A DNA stretch of 28,075 nt from an uncultured Verrucomicrobiota bacterium (lineage in GTDB: Bacteria; Verrucomicrobiota; Kiritimatiellia; CAIVKH01): the NCBI GenBank assembly GCA_937996795.1, contig CALKUH010000011.1, positions 1 to 28,075 of the forward strand. The letters run 5' to 3'. The position numbers and the translations under genes were made by a program. Shown here in pieces: positions 15,398 to 22,676 of this stretch. Position 1 is the first letter of the stretch; every line of letters begins with the position of its first letter. A model generated the notes under the pieces. It searched no databases. It was not told the DNA's origin and saw only the letters and a list, made by a program, of their open reading frames with translations.

Positions 15398-15672
15398 GTT
15401 TCGTCCTCCGCGCCCGCGGGGCGGGCCCAGATCCGCTGGACGTAGGCGACCATCGTGATGGCCGCGAGCAGCGCGCACACGAGCGCGACATCGCGCAGCG
15501 CGGGTTCCTGCTGGAGCTCCGCGAGCAGCAGCAGGATCGCCGTGCCGGTGGTGCCGAAAATCTGCAGGCCCAGCATCCAGGCCGGCGCGACCCGTCCGCG
15601 GAATACGCCGAGCAGCCCGGCGACAAGGGTTCCAAGCAGGAACAGGCACAGCGCGTAGCCGAACAGCATCAT
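15394..15672 (-). CDS. mrpF: Mrp antiporter subunit F
   Basis: A 92-residue protein with three membrane helices. It shows the MrpF order of a short first helix, a middle helix and then RDVALVCALLAAITMVAYVQ (60-79), matching the family's 'DVALVYALLGFI' block. The start is ATG 15672, overlapping the mrpE stop; a second ATG follows at once. The stop overlaps the mrpG ATG. In other bacteria MrpF is needed for complex assembly. Confidence 0.9.
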   Translation of the reverse strand: MMLFGYALCLFLLGTLVAGLLGVFRGRVAPAWMLGLQIFGTTGTAILLLLAELQQEPALRDVALVCALLAAITMVAYVQRIWARPAGAEDET

Positions 15673-16184
15673 GACGCGGCGCCCTCCTCGTGGAAGAGCT
15701 GCGCGACGCGTGCTTCCAGCGCCCGGGTGCCCGCGCGGACTTCCGCCTCCGTGCCCGCGAGCGCATGGATCGTGACCTCGCCCTCGCGCAGATCCGTGGA
15801 CAGGGTGCCGGGCAGCAGGCTGATCACATGGGCAAAAAAGACGCGCGCGGTCGGTTGGCGCAGGTGCGTGGCGTAGGTCAACATGGAGGGTTCGACGCGA
15901 ATGGCGCCGCCGAACGCGCGCCGTGCGACATCCCAGCCTCCGCGGATGGACTCATACAGGAAGTAGGGAATGAAGCGGGCCGCGCCGGTGATGGACCACC
16001 GGAAGGGCGCCCGGGCGAAGGGCGCGGCGAACGACAATGCCAGCGCGCACGCGATTATGATCGCGCCGAACCACCAGCCGTCCGCGCGGCCCTCGTCGAG
16101 GACCCACCAGAGGGAAAGCAGCACCGCCAGCCGAAGGAGCAGCTCGCGGGCGCGCGTCTGGGTGCTGATGGAATTCGCAGGCAT
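15669..16184 (-). CDS. mrpE: Mrp antiporter subunit E
   Basis: A 171-residue protein with about three N-terminal membrane helices and a soluble C-terminal domain. The segment FLYESIRGGWDVARRAF and the later VISLLPGTLSTDL are the MrpE/MnhE signatures. It is the first gene of the operon, as in the E-F-G-(DUF4040)-B-C-D order seen in many Gram-negative bacteria. I chose ATG 16184 because a promoter-like sequence lies 20-48 bases upstream. Longer upstream frames have no homology and overlap that promoter. Confidence 0.9.
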   Translation of the reverse strand: MPANSISTQTRARELLLRLAVLLSLWWVLDEGRADGWWFGAIIIACALALSFAAPFARAPFRWSITGAARFIPYFLYESIRGGWDVARRAFGGAIRVEPSMLTYATHLRQPTARVFFAHVISLLPGTLSTDLREGEVTIHALAGTEAEVRAGTRALEARVAQLFHEEGAAS

Positions 16185-16204
16185 TGATGCATAAAAGCGC
16201 GGAA

Positions 16205-16232
16205 AAGTTATCGCGGGGCGCGTGGAAGTCAA
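16205..16232 (-). promoter_or_regulatory. Probable promoter of the mrp operon
   Basis: On the minus strand, TTGACT (16232-16227), a 16-base spacer and TAACTT (16210-16205) would start transcription near 16198, giving a leader of about 14 bases before the mrpE ATG. No Shine-Dalgarno sequence is seen in that leader. The rest of the gap (to 16282) shows only a weak GC-rich fold after the anti-sigma stop and no T-tract. Confidence 0.45.
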
Positions 16233-16282
16233 TGAGGACCGGACAGGCGCCGAGCGATTTTGCCGGCCTGGCGCCGGGGCGC

Positions 16283-16549
16283 TCAGGGGGCCGGGGGGCG
16301 CGTGCGAACGGCTTCCTTGAGGCGGCGCTTCGTTTCCTCTGGCATCGGGATGCGCAGGTGAGGGTCGTCCTGGGCCTCGGCCTCGTGAAAGTGGTGGGCG
16401 GCGTCCTGCATCACCATGACCTGACGGTGGAAACGGCCGCAAACGGCGCAGAGGCAGACGTGGAGTTTCAGGCCGACACGGCGGGCCCACGGCAGCTCCC
16501 AGTAATGGTGCTTCGCGAGCGCATCGGCCACATGTTTGCATCGCCACAT
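16283..16549 (-). CDS. Small zinc-finger anti-sigma factor (ZAS/zf-HC2-like)
   Basis: An 88-residue soluble protein. Cys4 in MWRCKHVADAL and the pattern His30-x3-Cys34-x2-Cys37 (LHVCLCAVCGRF) form the zinc-binding anti-sigma (ZAS) motif. The hydrophobic stretch after it is too short for a membrane helix, so unlike typical anti-sigma factors it lacks a membrane anchor. The tail is basic and Pro-rich. It begins two bases after the ECF sigma stop, the classical order of sigma then anti-sigma. It presumably holds the sigma factor inactive, perhaps as a redox- or zinc-sensitive switch, since several extra His and Cys lie near the motif. Confidence 0.75.
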   Translation of the reverse strand: MWRCKHVADALAKHHYWELPWARRVGLKLHVCLCAVCGRFHRQVMVMQDAAHHFHEAEAQDDPHLRIPMPEETKRRLKEAVRTRPPAP

Positions 16550-16551
16550 CG

Positions 16552-17130
16552 TCAGTCCGTCCGGTTCCGGTTAATCCATTTCGTTTCCAGGCATGTTTTC
16601 AGGGCATTGCGCGCCCGGTGAAGCATGACCCAGAGGTGATTCGGGGTGATGCCCAGCTCCTTACAGATCGTGTCCGTGTCCTGGTCCTCCAGTTCGCGGA
16701 GGGTGAAGGCGGTGTGTTCGCGCGGCTTCAGCGTCATCAGGCACTGCTGGAAGACGGCCAGGAATTCCTTCTGCTCGAACGCGCGGCGGGGGTTGATGTG
16801 CCATTTTTCGGGGCGCATGGTCGGGATGCCGGACCATTGGAACAGCTTGCTCTTCTCGAGTTCGAGCACCTCGGTCTGGTCCACGACCGTCTCGCGCACG
16901 GCCTTGCGGATGTGGTCCACGACCTTGTGTTTCAGGATGCCCACCAGCCAGGCGCGCTCGGAGAGGCCTTCCTTGAAGCGGGCGGCCGATTTGATCGCGG
17001 CGAGGAACGTCTCCTGCACCATGTCCTCCGCGAGGCTATGGTCGCGGACGCGGGTGAGCGCGTAGCGGTAGAGGAAATCCGCGTGCTCGTCGATCCAGCG
17101 CTCGGGGTTCAGGGCGGACTCGGTGGTCAT
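16552..17130 (-). CDS. ECF-type RNA polymerase sigma factor
   Basis: A 192-residue sigma-70 family protein with only regions 2 and 4. Region 2 is at about 12-80 (LAEDMVQETFLAAIKSAARF, AWLVGILKHKVVDHIRK). Region 4 is at about 125-185 (LMTLKPREHTAFTLRELED, then LGITPNHLWVMLHRARNAL as the recognition helix-turn-helix). The linker (about 85-120) is longer than average. The ATG at 17130 overlaps the stop of the CPBP protease gene (ATGA), and the anti-sigma gene follows after two bases. The three genes therefore look like one regulatory operon. Confidence 0.93.
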   Translation of the reverse strand: MTTESALNPERWIDEHADFLYRYALTRVRDHSLAEDMVQETFLAAIKSAARFKEGLSERAWLVGILKHKVVDHIRKAVRETVVDQTEVLELEKSKLFQWSGIPTMRPEKWHINPRRAFEQKEFLAVFQQCLMTLKPREHTAFTLRELEDQDTDTICKELGITPNHLWVMLHRARNALKTCLETKWINRNRTD

Positions 17131-18068
17131 GGTGACGTGGTATCCGAAACCGGGGGTTGCCTGCAATCCTTGAAGCGGCGCAGCGTCCACCAGGCGTAGA
17201 GCGCGAAGCCGGCGGTGACCACGACGCTGAGTGCGCCCTGCGCCACGTTGTCGCCCCAGCCGAACCAGAACGATTCGTGGCGCGGCGTCTGGTTCAGCAG
17301 GTGCTGGCCCGACTGCAGCACCCAGACCCAGCCGGCGTGCAGGCCGGCAACCCCGTACAGGTGCCCGTGCCGCGCCGTCAGCGCGCACAGCGCCATGCCC
17401 ATCAGGAAGAGCGTGAGCGCGAAGTCCCAGTCGGTCGCCGGTTTGAACAGCGCGAACATGTGCGGGAACAACTCGAAGCCCGACGTCCACGAGACCTCCG
17501 CCAGCGGCTCCGGCGTGCGCGGGCGCATGAAGTGCACGATGGAGAAGAACGAGCTGGAGATCACCGCGGCGCCCAGGGTGGAGAAGCGCGTCCGCAGGAC
17601 GCCGAAGATGAAGCCGCGGAAGAGGTATTCCTCCAGCGTGCCGACCAGCAGCGCGCCCACGAGCGCCTCCATCGGGCGCATGACAAGCCGCCAGGTGCCG
17701 AGGTGTTTGGGGTCGAACCCGTAGAGGCCCAGGCTGCATCCCGCGGCATACACCGCCGCGATGGAGGCCACGCCGAGCAACGCCCAGCGAAGAAAATCCC
17801 GTCCGCGCGCGGGGCTCCAGCGCAGCGCCGGCGCCACGCGCGCGAGCGTGCCGGAGTGCCGCAGGCACGGCCAGACCAGCAGCAGCGCGATCACCTGCAC
17901 GCAGCGTGTCGCCACGCGCTCAAAACGGTCGCGCGCGAGGTCGGCGAAGATGGCGTGGTGCGGCGCGAGCGCCTGGATGCCTTCGTAGATCCAGGGGGCG
18001 ATCAACAGTCCCATCGAAAGCGGGAGGGTCAGGAAGAAGATAAGATATGCGACGGGCCGTTGGGTCAT
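17127..18068 (-). CDS. CPBP-family intramembrane glutamic protease
   Basis: A 313-residue protein with about eight membrane helices. The three CPBP/Abi motifs are visible: EEYLFRG (146-152), FFSIVH (174-179) and GLHAGWVW (242-249), which supply the catalytic Glu and His residues. Relatives include Rce1-type CAAX proteases, bacteriocin-immunity proteins and MrtX maturation proteases. It is the first gene of the operon with the ECF sigma factor and the anti-sigma factor. It could process a membrane signal for that sigma factor, but the adjacent anti-sigma has no membrane helix to be cut, so the link is unclear. The start is ATG 18068, placed just after a promoter-like sequence. Confidence 0.88.
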   Translation of the reverse strand: MTQRPVAYLIFFLTLPLSMGLLIAPWIYEGIQALAPHHAIFADLARDRFERVATRCVQVIALLLVWPCLRHSGTLARVAPALRWSPARGRDFLRWALLGVASIAAVYAAGCSLGLYGFDPKHLGTWRLVMRPMEALVGALLVGTLEEYLFRGFIFGVLRTRFSTLGAAVISSSFFSIVHFMRPRTPEPLAEVSWTSGFELFPHMFALFKPATDWDFALTLFLMGMALCALTARHGHLYGVAGLHAGWVWVLQSGQHLLNQTPRHESFWFGWGDNVAQGALSVVVTAGFALYAWWTLRRFKDCRQPPVSDTTSP

Positions 18069-18077
18069 GCGGGCGCT

Positions 18078-18105
18078 AGGTTAACAGGGAATGCGCGCAT
18101 GTGAA
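18078..18105 (-). promoter_or_regulatory. Probable promoter of the CPBP-sigma-antisigma operon
   Basis: On the minus strand, TTCACA (18105-18100), 16 bases and TAACCT (18083-18078) are followed nine bases later by the ATG at 18068. This would give a leader of only about three bases. The -35 is five of six to consensus and the -10 three of six. Confidence 0.35.
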
Positions 18106-18116
18106 GCGAATATCCC

Positions 18117-19190
18117 TCACCCCAGCACCGGCGCGAGGTGCGCGCGCCACTGCGCGGTGAAATCCTGCGCGAGGTAGCGCTGGAGCCGCGCGGATTGCGC
18201 GCCGGTGATCGCCTCGCGCAGCGCGGCGTCGCGCGCCACGCGCGGGAGCAGCTCCGCCAGCAGGTCGAACCGCTTCTCGCGCAGCAGCACGCCCGCGCTG
18301 TCCATCGTCTCCGGGATCGCCGCCGCGCCGAACGCGACGACCGGCACGCGGTGCGCCATCGCCTCGACCAGCGGGATGCAGAAGCCCTCGTGCTCGCTCA
18401 TGCAGAGGAAGACGGACGCCGTCGCGTAGTACGCGCGCAGCGACTCGGGCGGCACGGAGCCCGCGAAGACGACGCGGTTCAGCTTCAGCTCCACCGCCTT
18501 CGCGCGCAGCAGCGCGTGGTAGCGCTCAAGGCCCGCGTAGGAGCCGACGTGGATCAGCCGCGCGTCGGGGTCCGTGTAGCGCTGCACGTAATACAGCGCG
18601 AACAGCAGGTCCTCGATCCGCTTGTTCGGCGCGCCGCGTCCGACGAAGAGGAGGTTCATGCGCCCGTCGCCGAACTCGTCGAGCACGCGCCGGTCCTGCG
18701 GGCCCTCCCACTGGCCGCGCTCCAGCTTCATCGGCATCACCTGCACGTTCCGGTAGCCCATCAGCGCGAGCTCCTGCGCGTTGAACCGGCTCACCGCGAG
18801 GTTCACGTCGGCCACGCCCGCCAGCGCGCGGACCTGCTCGAACCCGGCGCGCAGGTGGCCCGCGATCTCCTCCTGGACGCCGCGGAAATAATCCGGCGGC
18901 GTGATGTTGTGGTAGAGGATCACCTTCCGGCACTTCAGCCGCGCGAAGACCTCGTTCACCGGCGAGCCGATGGACAGATGCAGCAGCGCGACATCGTCCG
19001 CGCCCAGCGCCGCAGCAGCCTCCGCGAGATCGCGCGCGTCCTTGCGCAGCTCCGGCAGGATGCGCCGCTGCTCGCAGAAAATATCCGACGCCAGCCCCCA
19101 CGAGCGGAACAGCTCGCGCAACACGCGCGCCTCATTGCTGATCGCGTCGCCCTTGGCGTACCCGGCGGTGAATTGGTGGAGGGAGGGCAT
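18117..19190 (-). CDS. GT-B glycosyltransferase (family 4-like)
   Basis: A 357-residue cytoplasmic glycosyltransferase. The C-terminal donor-binding half shows LLFVGRGAPNKRIEDLLFAL (181-200), VVFAGSVPPESLRAYYATA, and the EX7E motif in SEHEGFCIPLVEAMAHRVPV (Glu268 and Glu276), which bind the nucleotide sugar. The N-terminal half has the acceptor-side Rossmann part with LYHNITPPDYF (92-102). The sugar and acceptor are unknown. It probably acts in cell-surface polysaccharide or glycan synthesis with the second glycosyltransferase upstream. The ATG at 19190 is preceded by heptad repeats and a C-rich stretch instead of a Shine-Dalgarno sequence. It ends 48 bases before the CPBP gene. Confidence 0.88.
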   Translation of the reverse strand: MPSLHQFTAGYAKGDAISNEARVLRELFRSWGLASDIFCEQRRILPELRKDARDLAEAAAALGADDVALLHLSIGSPVNEVFARLKCRKVILYHNITPPDYFRGVQEEIAGHLRAGFEQVRALAGVADVNLAVSRFNAQELALMGYRNVQVMPMKLERGQWEGPQDRRVLDEFGDGRMNLLFVGRGAPNKRIEDLLFALYYVQRYTDPDARLIHVGSYAGLERYHALLRAKAVELKLNRVVFAGSVPPESLRAYYATASVFLCMSEHEGFCIPLVEAMAHRVPVVAFGAAAIPETMDSAGVLLREKRFDLLAELLPRVARDAALREAITGAQSARLQRYLAQDFTAQWRAHLAPVLG

Positions 19191-19207
19191 GGGGAGGTGG
19201 GGCGGAC

Positions 19208-19338
19208 GGTGTCAGGTGTCGGGTGTCAGGGAGGAGGGCGATGGGATTTGCAACGTCTGTAAAATCTTTTTGGGCGGCTTGCAACGTCTGTAATTTACAG
19301 ACGCTGTAAACCCTTCCCGACACCTGAAACCCGACACC
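19208..19338. repeat. Inverted heptad clusters around repeats and a palindrome
   Basis: In the 156-base gap between the two glycosyltransferases, three heptads GGTGTCA-GGTGTCG-GGTGTCA (19208-19228) face three inverted ones, CGACACC-TGAAACC-CGACACC (19318-19338). Between them TTGCAACGTCTGTAA occurs twice (19248-19262 and 19279-19293). The second copy forms a 19-base palindrome with TTACAGACG (19295-19303); the first copy could pair with the same arm instead. No gene or T-tract terminator is seen here. Confidence 0.75.
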
Positions 19339-19346
19339 CTCCTCAC

Positions 19347-20525
19347 CTAATCCAATGCCTCCAACATGCGTCGCTCGACGGCGGGCCAGGCGTATTCGCG
19401 GAGGACGTACTGGCGGCCGGCGGCGGCGAGCGCGCGGCGGGCGGGTTCGTCGTCGAGCAGTTTCAGCAGGGCTTCCTCGAATTGCGGGTAGCTCTTGAAC
19501 CAGAGGCCGCCGTTCGCGCGGCGGACCTGGTCCTTCAGCACGGCGCTGCACGCGTGGACGAGGCCGGGGGTGCCGGCGAGCCACGCTTCGAGCAGGACGA
19601 TGCCGAGGCTTTCGTTGACCGACGGATGGATGAAGGCGACGGCGCCGGCCATCGCGTCGCGCTTGTCCTGTTCCGACACGAAGCCGAGGTCGTGGAGGAC
19701 GGGGCGCAGTTTTTCCGGCGCGTCGATCTGCCCGCTGCCGGTGAACACGGCGTGCACATCGCGGCCCGTGCGCTCGCGGAACACGTCGAGGTATTCGCAG
19801 AGCAACGGCGTGCCCTTCAGCGGCTCGCGGCGCCCGGCGTACATCACATAGGGCGCGGCGAGGCCGAGTTTCGCGGCGCACGCCTTCGGGTCGGCGGTGA
19901 ACGGGTCGAGGCCGAGGCCGACGACGGTGGCTTTCGCAGGGTCGATGCCGTACAGCCGTTCGGCCAGCGCCTGCTCGGGATGCGTGTTGAAGAGGAAGCC
20001 GCGCACGGCGAGGAACATCTCCTTCATGATGCCGAGGTAGGCGAAGACCTCGTCGTGCAGGCAGGGCACGAGCATCATTTTTTCGGGATGCGCCATCGCG
20101 GCGGACCAGGTGATGCCGAAGAGGTAGGGGCCGGCGACGAGGCGGTCGTAGGCGTTCGCGTTCGTTTCGAGATGGTCCATCAGCGCGCGGCTGTTGACGC
20201 TGTTTTCGATCCACGCGCGTTCCTCGTCCGCGCTGACGCGCACGCCCTTGTCGATCGCGCCCTGCACGCCGAGGAAGGTCGCGACGTCGCGGTCCTCGTT
20301 CACCGGGAAGAAGTGGACGCGCACGCCGTTGATCGTTTTCTCGCCGGGCGGGAGTTCATTCTTCCACGAAAAATGGTCGCTGGCGCAGGTCGTGAGGAAG
20401 TGGACCTCGCGCCCGGCGGCGGCGCAGCGCTCGGCCAGCGCCTTGAGCAGCGTCTCCGCGCCGCCGATGGTGCCCTTCTCGGAATAGCGCGGGGCGAGGA
20501 AGGCGATGCGTTGCGCGCGGCTCAT
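19347..20525 (-). CDS. GT-B glycosyltransferase (family 4-like), second copy
   Basis: A 392-residue GT4-type enzyme. The N-terminus has the family loop IGGAETLLKALAERC (20-34), the acceptor-domain glycine motif. The C-terminal donor domain has YVMYAGRREPLKGTPLLCEY (226-245) and the EX7E motif in PSVNESLGIVLLEAWLAGTP (Glu305 and Glu313). It likely transfers a sugar from a nucleotide donor to a surface glycan; specificity is not readable. The ATG at 20525 overlaps the stop of the coiled-coil gene (ATGA), and the other glycosyltransferase follows 156 bases on. The shared operon suggests a common glycan pathway. Confidence 0.9.
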   Translation of the reverse strand: MSRAQRIAFLAPRYSEKGTIGGAETLLKALAERCAAAGREVHFLTTCASDHFSWKNELPPGEKTINGVRVHFFPVNEDRDVATFLGVQGAIDKGVRVSADEERAWIENSVNSRALMDHLETNANAYDRLVAGPYLFGITWSAAMAHPEKMMLVPCLHDEVFAYLGIMKEMFLAVRGFLFNTHPEQALAERLYGIDPAKATVVGLGLDPFTADPKACAAKLGLAAPYVMYAGRREPLKGTPLLCEYLDVFRERTGRDVHAVFTGSGQIDAPEKLRPVLHDLGFVSEQDKRDAMAGAVAFIHPSVNESLGIVLLEAWLAGTPGLVHACSAVLKDQVRRANGGLWFKSYPQFEEALLKLLDDEPARRALAAAGRQYVLREYAWPAVERRMLEALD

Positions 20526-20980
20526 GCGGGTTTGGAACCCCGGGCCTGTTTTTCGAGTTCGGCGACGCGCGACTCGAGGCGGGCGATGCGCTCGCGGTAC
20601 TGCTCCTCGAGGCTTTCGATGCCGGTGACGACGAGACCGTTGACGGTGTTCTGCTGGGACCAGAGCCGGTAGGTGTAGAACTTCAGCAGCTTCCAGATGA
20701 CCTTTTTCAGCGCCACGAGCAGCGGGGCCGCGGCGGAGCGCCGCTCGCGGATTTCGAAATCGTTGATGTCCACGAAGGCCGCCTCGCGGAGCGAGCGCAG
20801 GTAGAAGGCGAGGAACTCGTCGTCGTTTTTGAGGTTCAGCAGGTTCGTGCGTTCCGCGCGGGCGATCCGCGCGTCGGCATACGCCCCCTGCGCCGCCTTC
20901 CGGGCGACCGTGTCCTCGATGTCCTTCATCAGGCGCTCGACATCCATGCCCGGCGCCGCCACTTCAATCGGTGTAGACAT
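20522..20980 (-). CDS. Uncharacterised coiled-coil protein linked to glycosyltransferases
   Basis: A 152-residue protein with no catalytic motif that I recognise. The middle holds AAPLLVALKKVIWKLLKFYTYRLW (about 99-122), an amphipathic, basic-aromatic stretch that could lie on the membrane surface. It is followed by QQNTVNGLVV and a C-terminal coiled coil (about 132-149, RIARLESRVAELEKQ). Similar basic segments with 'QQN' and a coil are common as accessory parts of glycan-related glycosyltransferases and methyltransferases, so a membrane-tethering or scaffolding role is a guess. The start is ATG 20980, six bases after a strong promoter-like -10. It is the first gene of the glycosyltransferase operon. 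Confidence 0.7.
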   Translation of the reverse strand: MSTPIEVAAPGMDVERLMKDIEDTVARKAAQGAYADARIARAERTNLLNLKNDDEFLAFYLRSLREAAFVDINDFEIRERRSAAAPLLVALKKVIWKLLKFYTYRLWSQQNTVNGLVVTGIESLEEQYRERIARLESRVAELEKQARGSKPA

Positions 20981-20986
20981 GCGCGA

Positions 20987-21015
20987 AGGATGCCCGCAGG
21001 CGGTGGGGGTGTCAA
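20987..21015 (-). promoter_or_regulatory. Promoter of the glycosyltransferase operon
   Basis: On the minus strand a perfect TTGACA (21015-21010), a 17-base spacer and CATCCT (20992-20987) are followed by exactly six bases and the ATG at 20980. A leaderless mRNA is predicted. On the other side of this divergent gap, TTGCAT (21097-21102), 16 bases and TAGCGT (21119-21124) is a weak candidate for the PLP enzyme gene. No riboswitch-like fold is obvious. Confidence 0.5.
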
Positions 21016-21134
21016 CGGGGGCGCGCACCCTCCCGTGCCCGTCCTCGGGGTTGTGGAAAACGACGACGAGGACGAGGCGAGGCGGAGGATTTCACCTTGC
21101 ATCGTTCGTCCGGCCCGGTAGCGTCACGGGCTGC

Positions 21135-22625
21135 ATGAGGGAAACGACTCCAGATGTGGAATTGTGGACGCGGCCGCGGTGGCGGGCGGAGGATCTGGGC
21201 GCGCCGCTGCCGCCGTCGCCGCACGCGAATTCGGTGTGCCTGCCGATGTGGCGGGATGTCATTGATTACGAGGAAAAGCGGCCGCGCGTGCTGGACCGCT
21301 TGCAGGCGGGGTATCCGCGGTTTGTGATTCCGCCGCGCGTGGTGCGGTTCCACGAGGAGTGCCGCCGCCGGTTCGCGCGCGCGGGCGAGGCGTGCCTGGC
21401 GTATCCGAGCGAGCGCGCCGCGCTGCGGTGCATCGAGGCGATCCAGCGCTGGTCCAGCGCGTCGGCGCGCGTGGAGCCGTGGGGCGACGGGCGCGTGTTC
21501 GTGGTGTGCTACGCCGAGGCGGCGCACGAGTGGGCGATGAAATACTGGCGGCACACGGGCGACGGCATTTCGTCGCGCCACGCGGATGCGCTGAGCACGT
21601 GCGGGTCCGAGCCGTCCGGCGGCGGCGCGCTGGACACGGTGCGTGCGCGCATCGCGGCGCTGATGGATGTGTTCCCGTCCGATGTGTGGCTGTTCCCGAG
21701 CGGCATGGCGGCGCTCTATGCGGTGCATCGCGCGGTGACGCGGCTGCGGCCCGGCGCGCGCAGCGTGCAGTACGGCTTCCCCTATGTGGACACCCTGAAG
21801 ATCCAGCAGGACCTCGGGCCCGGCGCGATCTTCTTCCCCTTTGGCAATGCCTCGGAACTGCCCGCGCTGGCGGACGCGCTCGCCGCGGAACCGGTGTCGG
21901 GCCTGTTCTGCGAGTTCCCGTCGAACCCGCTGCTCGGCAGCCCCGATCTCGAGGCGCTCTGCGCCGCGGCGGGCCCGCGCGAGGTGCCGGTGATTGTGGA
22001 CGACACGATCTCCACCTACGCCAACGTCAATCCGCTGCCCGCGTGCGACCTCGTGGCCACGAGCCTGACGAAATTCTTCACCGGGCGCGGCGACGTGATG
22101 GCCGGCGCCGTGGTGCTGAATCCGCGCCGCCCGCTGGCCGACCGCCTGCGCGCCGCGCTGGAGGCCGAGGTGGACCCGGTGATCTGGGGCGGCGACGCGG
22201 TCTGCATGGAGGCGTATTCCACGGACTTCGTCGAGCGGATGAAGCGCACCAACGAAACGACCTCCGCGCTGACCCGCTGGCTGCGCGAGCAGCCCGAAGT
22301 GGCGGAGGTGTATTATCCCGAGTTCCGCGACCGCGCGCTGTACGACCGGTTCCGCCGGCCCGGCGGCGGGTACAGCGGGCTCTTCTCGCTCCTTCTTAAG
22401 GACGCGGCGGCCACAAGCGAGCCGTTCTTCAACCGGCTGCGGATCTGCAAGGGCCCGAACCTCGGCACGACGTTCACGCTGGCCTGCCCGTTCACGCTGC
22501 TGGCGCACTACGGGGAACTCGACTGGGCCGAGCGCTGCGGCGTGTCGCGCCACCTGATCCGCTTCTCCGTCGGCCTCGAACCCGCCGACGACCTGCGCGC
22601 GCGGTTTGAGCAGGCGTTGAGGTAG
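21135..22625 (+). CDS. Cystathionine gamma-synthase-like PLP-dependent enzyme
   Basis: A 496-residue fold-type I PLP enzyme of the Cys/Met-metabolism family. Visible are the PLP-phosphate loop FPSGMAALYAVHRAV (187-201), the substrate-side FPSNPLL (261-267), the Asp pair binding the pyridine nitrogen (VIVDDTISTYAN, Asp289/290), and Lys313 in ATSLTKFFTGRGDVMAG as the Schiff-base lysine. The first ~150 residues are an extension not found in MetB (about 400 residues). This recalls the longer Str2-type cystathionine gamma-synthases. It likely joins an activated homoserine and cysteine, or acts as a gamma-lyase. It stands alone between the glycosyltransferase operon and gsp genes. The ATG 21135 is chosen as the first start before conserved sequence; a longer frame crosses the divergent promoter. 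Confidence 0.85.
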   Translation: MRETTPDVELWTRPRWRAEDLGAPLPPSPHANSVCLPMWRDVIDYEEKRPRVLDRLQAGYPRFVIPPRVVRFHEECRRRFARAGEACLAYPSERAALRCIEAIQRWSSASARVEPWGDGRVFVVCYAEAAHEWAMKYWRHTGDGISSRHADALSTCGSEPSGGGALDTVRARIAALMDVFPSDVWLFPSGMAALYAVHRAVTRLRPGARSVQYGFPYVDTLKIQQDLGPGAIFFPFGNASELPALADALAAEPVSGLFCEFPSNPLLGSPDLEALCAAAGPREVPVIVDDTISTYANVNPLPACDLVATSLTKFFTGRGDVMAGAVVLNPRRPLADRLRAALEAEVDPVIWGGDAVCMEAYSTDFVERMKRTNETTSALTRWLREQPEVAEVYYPEFRDRALYDRFRRPGGGYSGLFSLLLKDAAATSEPFFNRLRICKGPNLGTTFTLACPFTLLAHYGELDWAERCGVSRHLIRFSVGLEPADDLRARFEQALR

Positions 22626-22634
22626 GCGGGGAAG

Positions 22635-22661
22635 CCCCGCCCGCACCGGGCGCGGGTTTTT
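22635..22661 (+). terminator. Rho-independent terminator after the PLP enzyme gene
   Basis: CCCCGCCCG (22635-22643), a CAC loop and CGGGCGCGGG (22647-22656) form a GC-rich hairpin with one bulged base, followed at once by TTTTT (22657-22661). It begins nine bases after the stop codon. Confidence 0.75.
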
Positions 22662-22676
22662 CGGCCGTCATCCCAT

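Noticed and set aside
9031..16184. Membrane-bound hydrogenase (MBH) or complex I operon
   Set aside because: No NiFe hydrogenase, NuoB/C/D/I-like or NuoH-like subunits are present; the E, F, G, B and C subunits fit Mrp.
19208..19338. CRISPR array between the glycosyltransferases
   Set aside because: The repeats are 7 bases with no spacers, and the 15-mer occurs only twice; no cas genes are in the window.
20829..21134. N-terminal extension of the PLP enzyme to 598 residues
   Set aside because: It would run through the divergent promoter and antisense to the coiled-coil gene; conserved sequence begins after ATG 21135.
20981..21134. SAM or other riboswitch upstream of the Cys/Met-type PLP enzyme
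   Set aside because: No conserved riboswitch core or paired stems could be made out, and the gap is short and shared with a divergent promoter.
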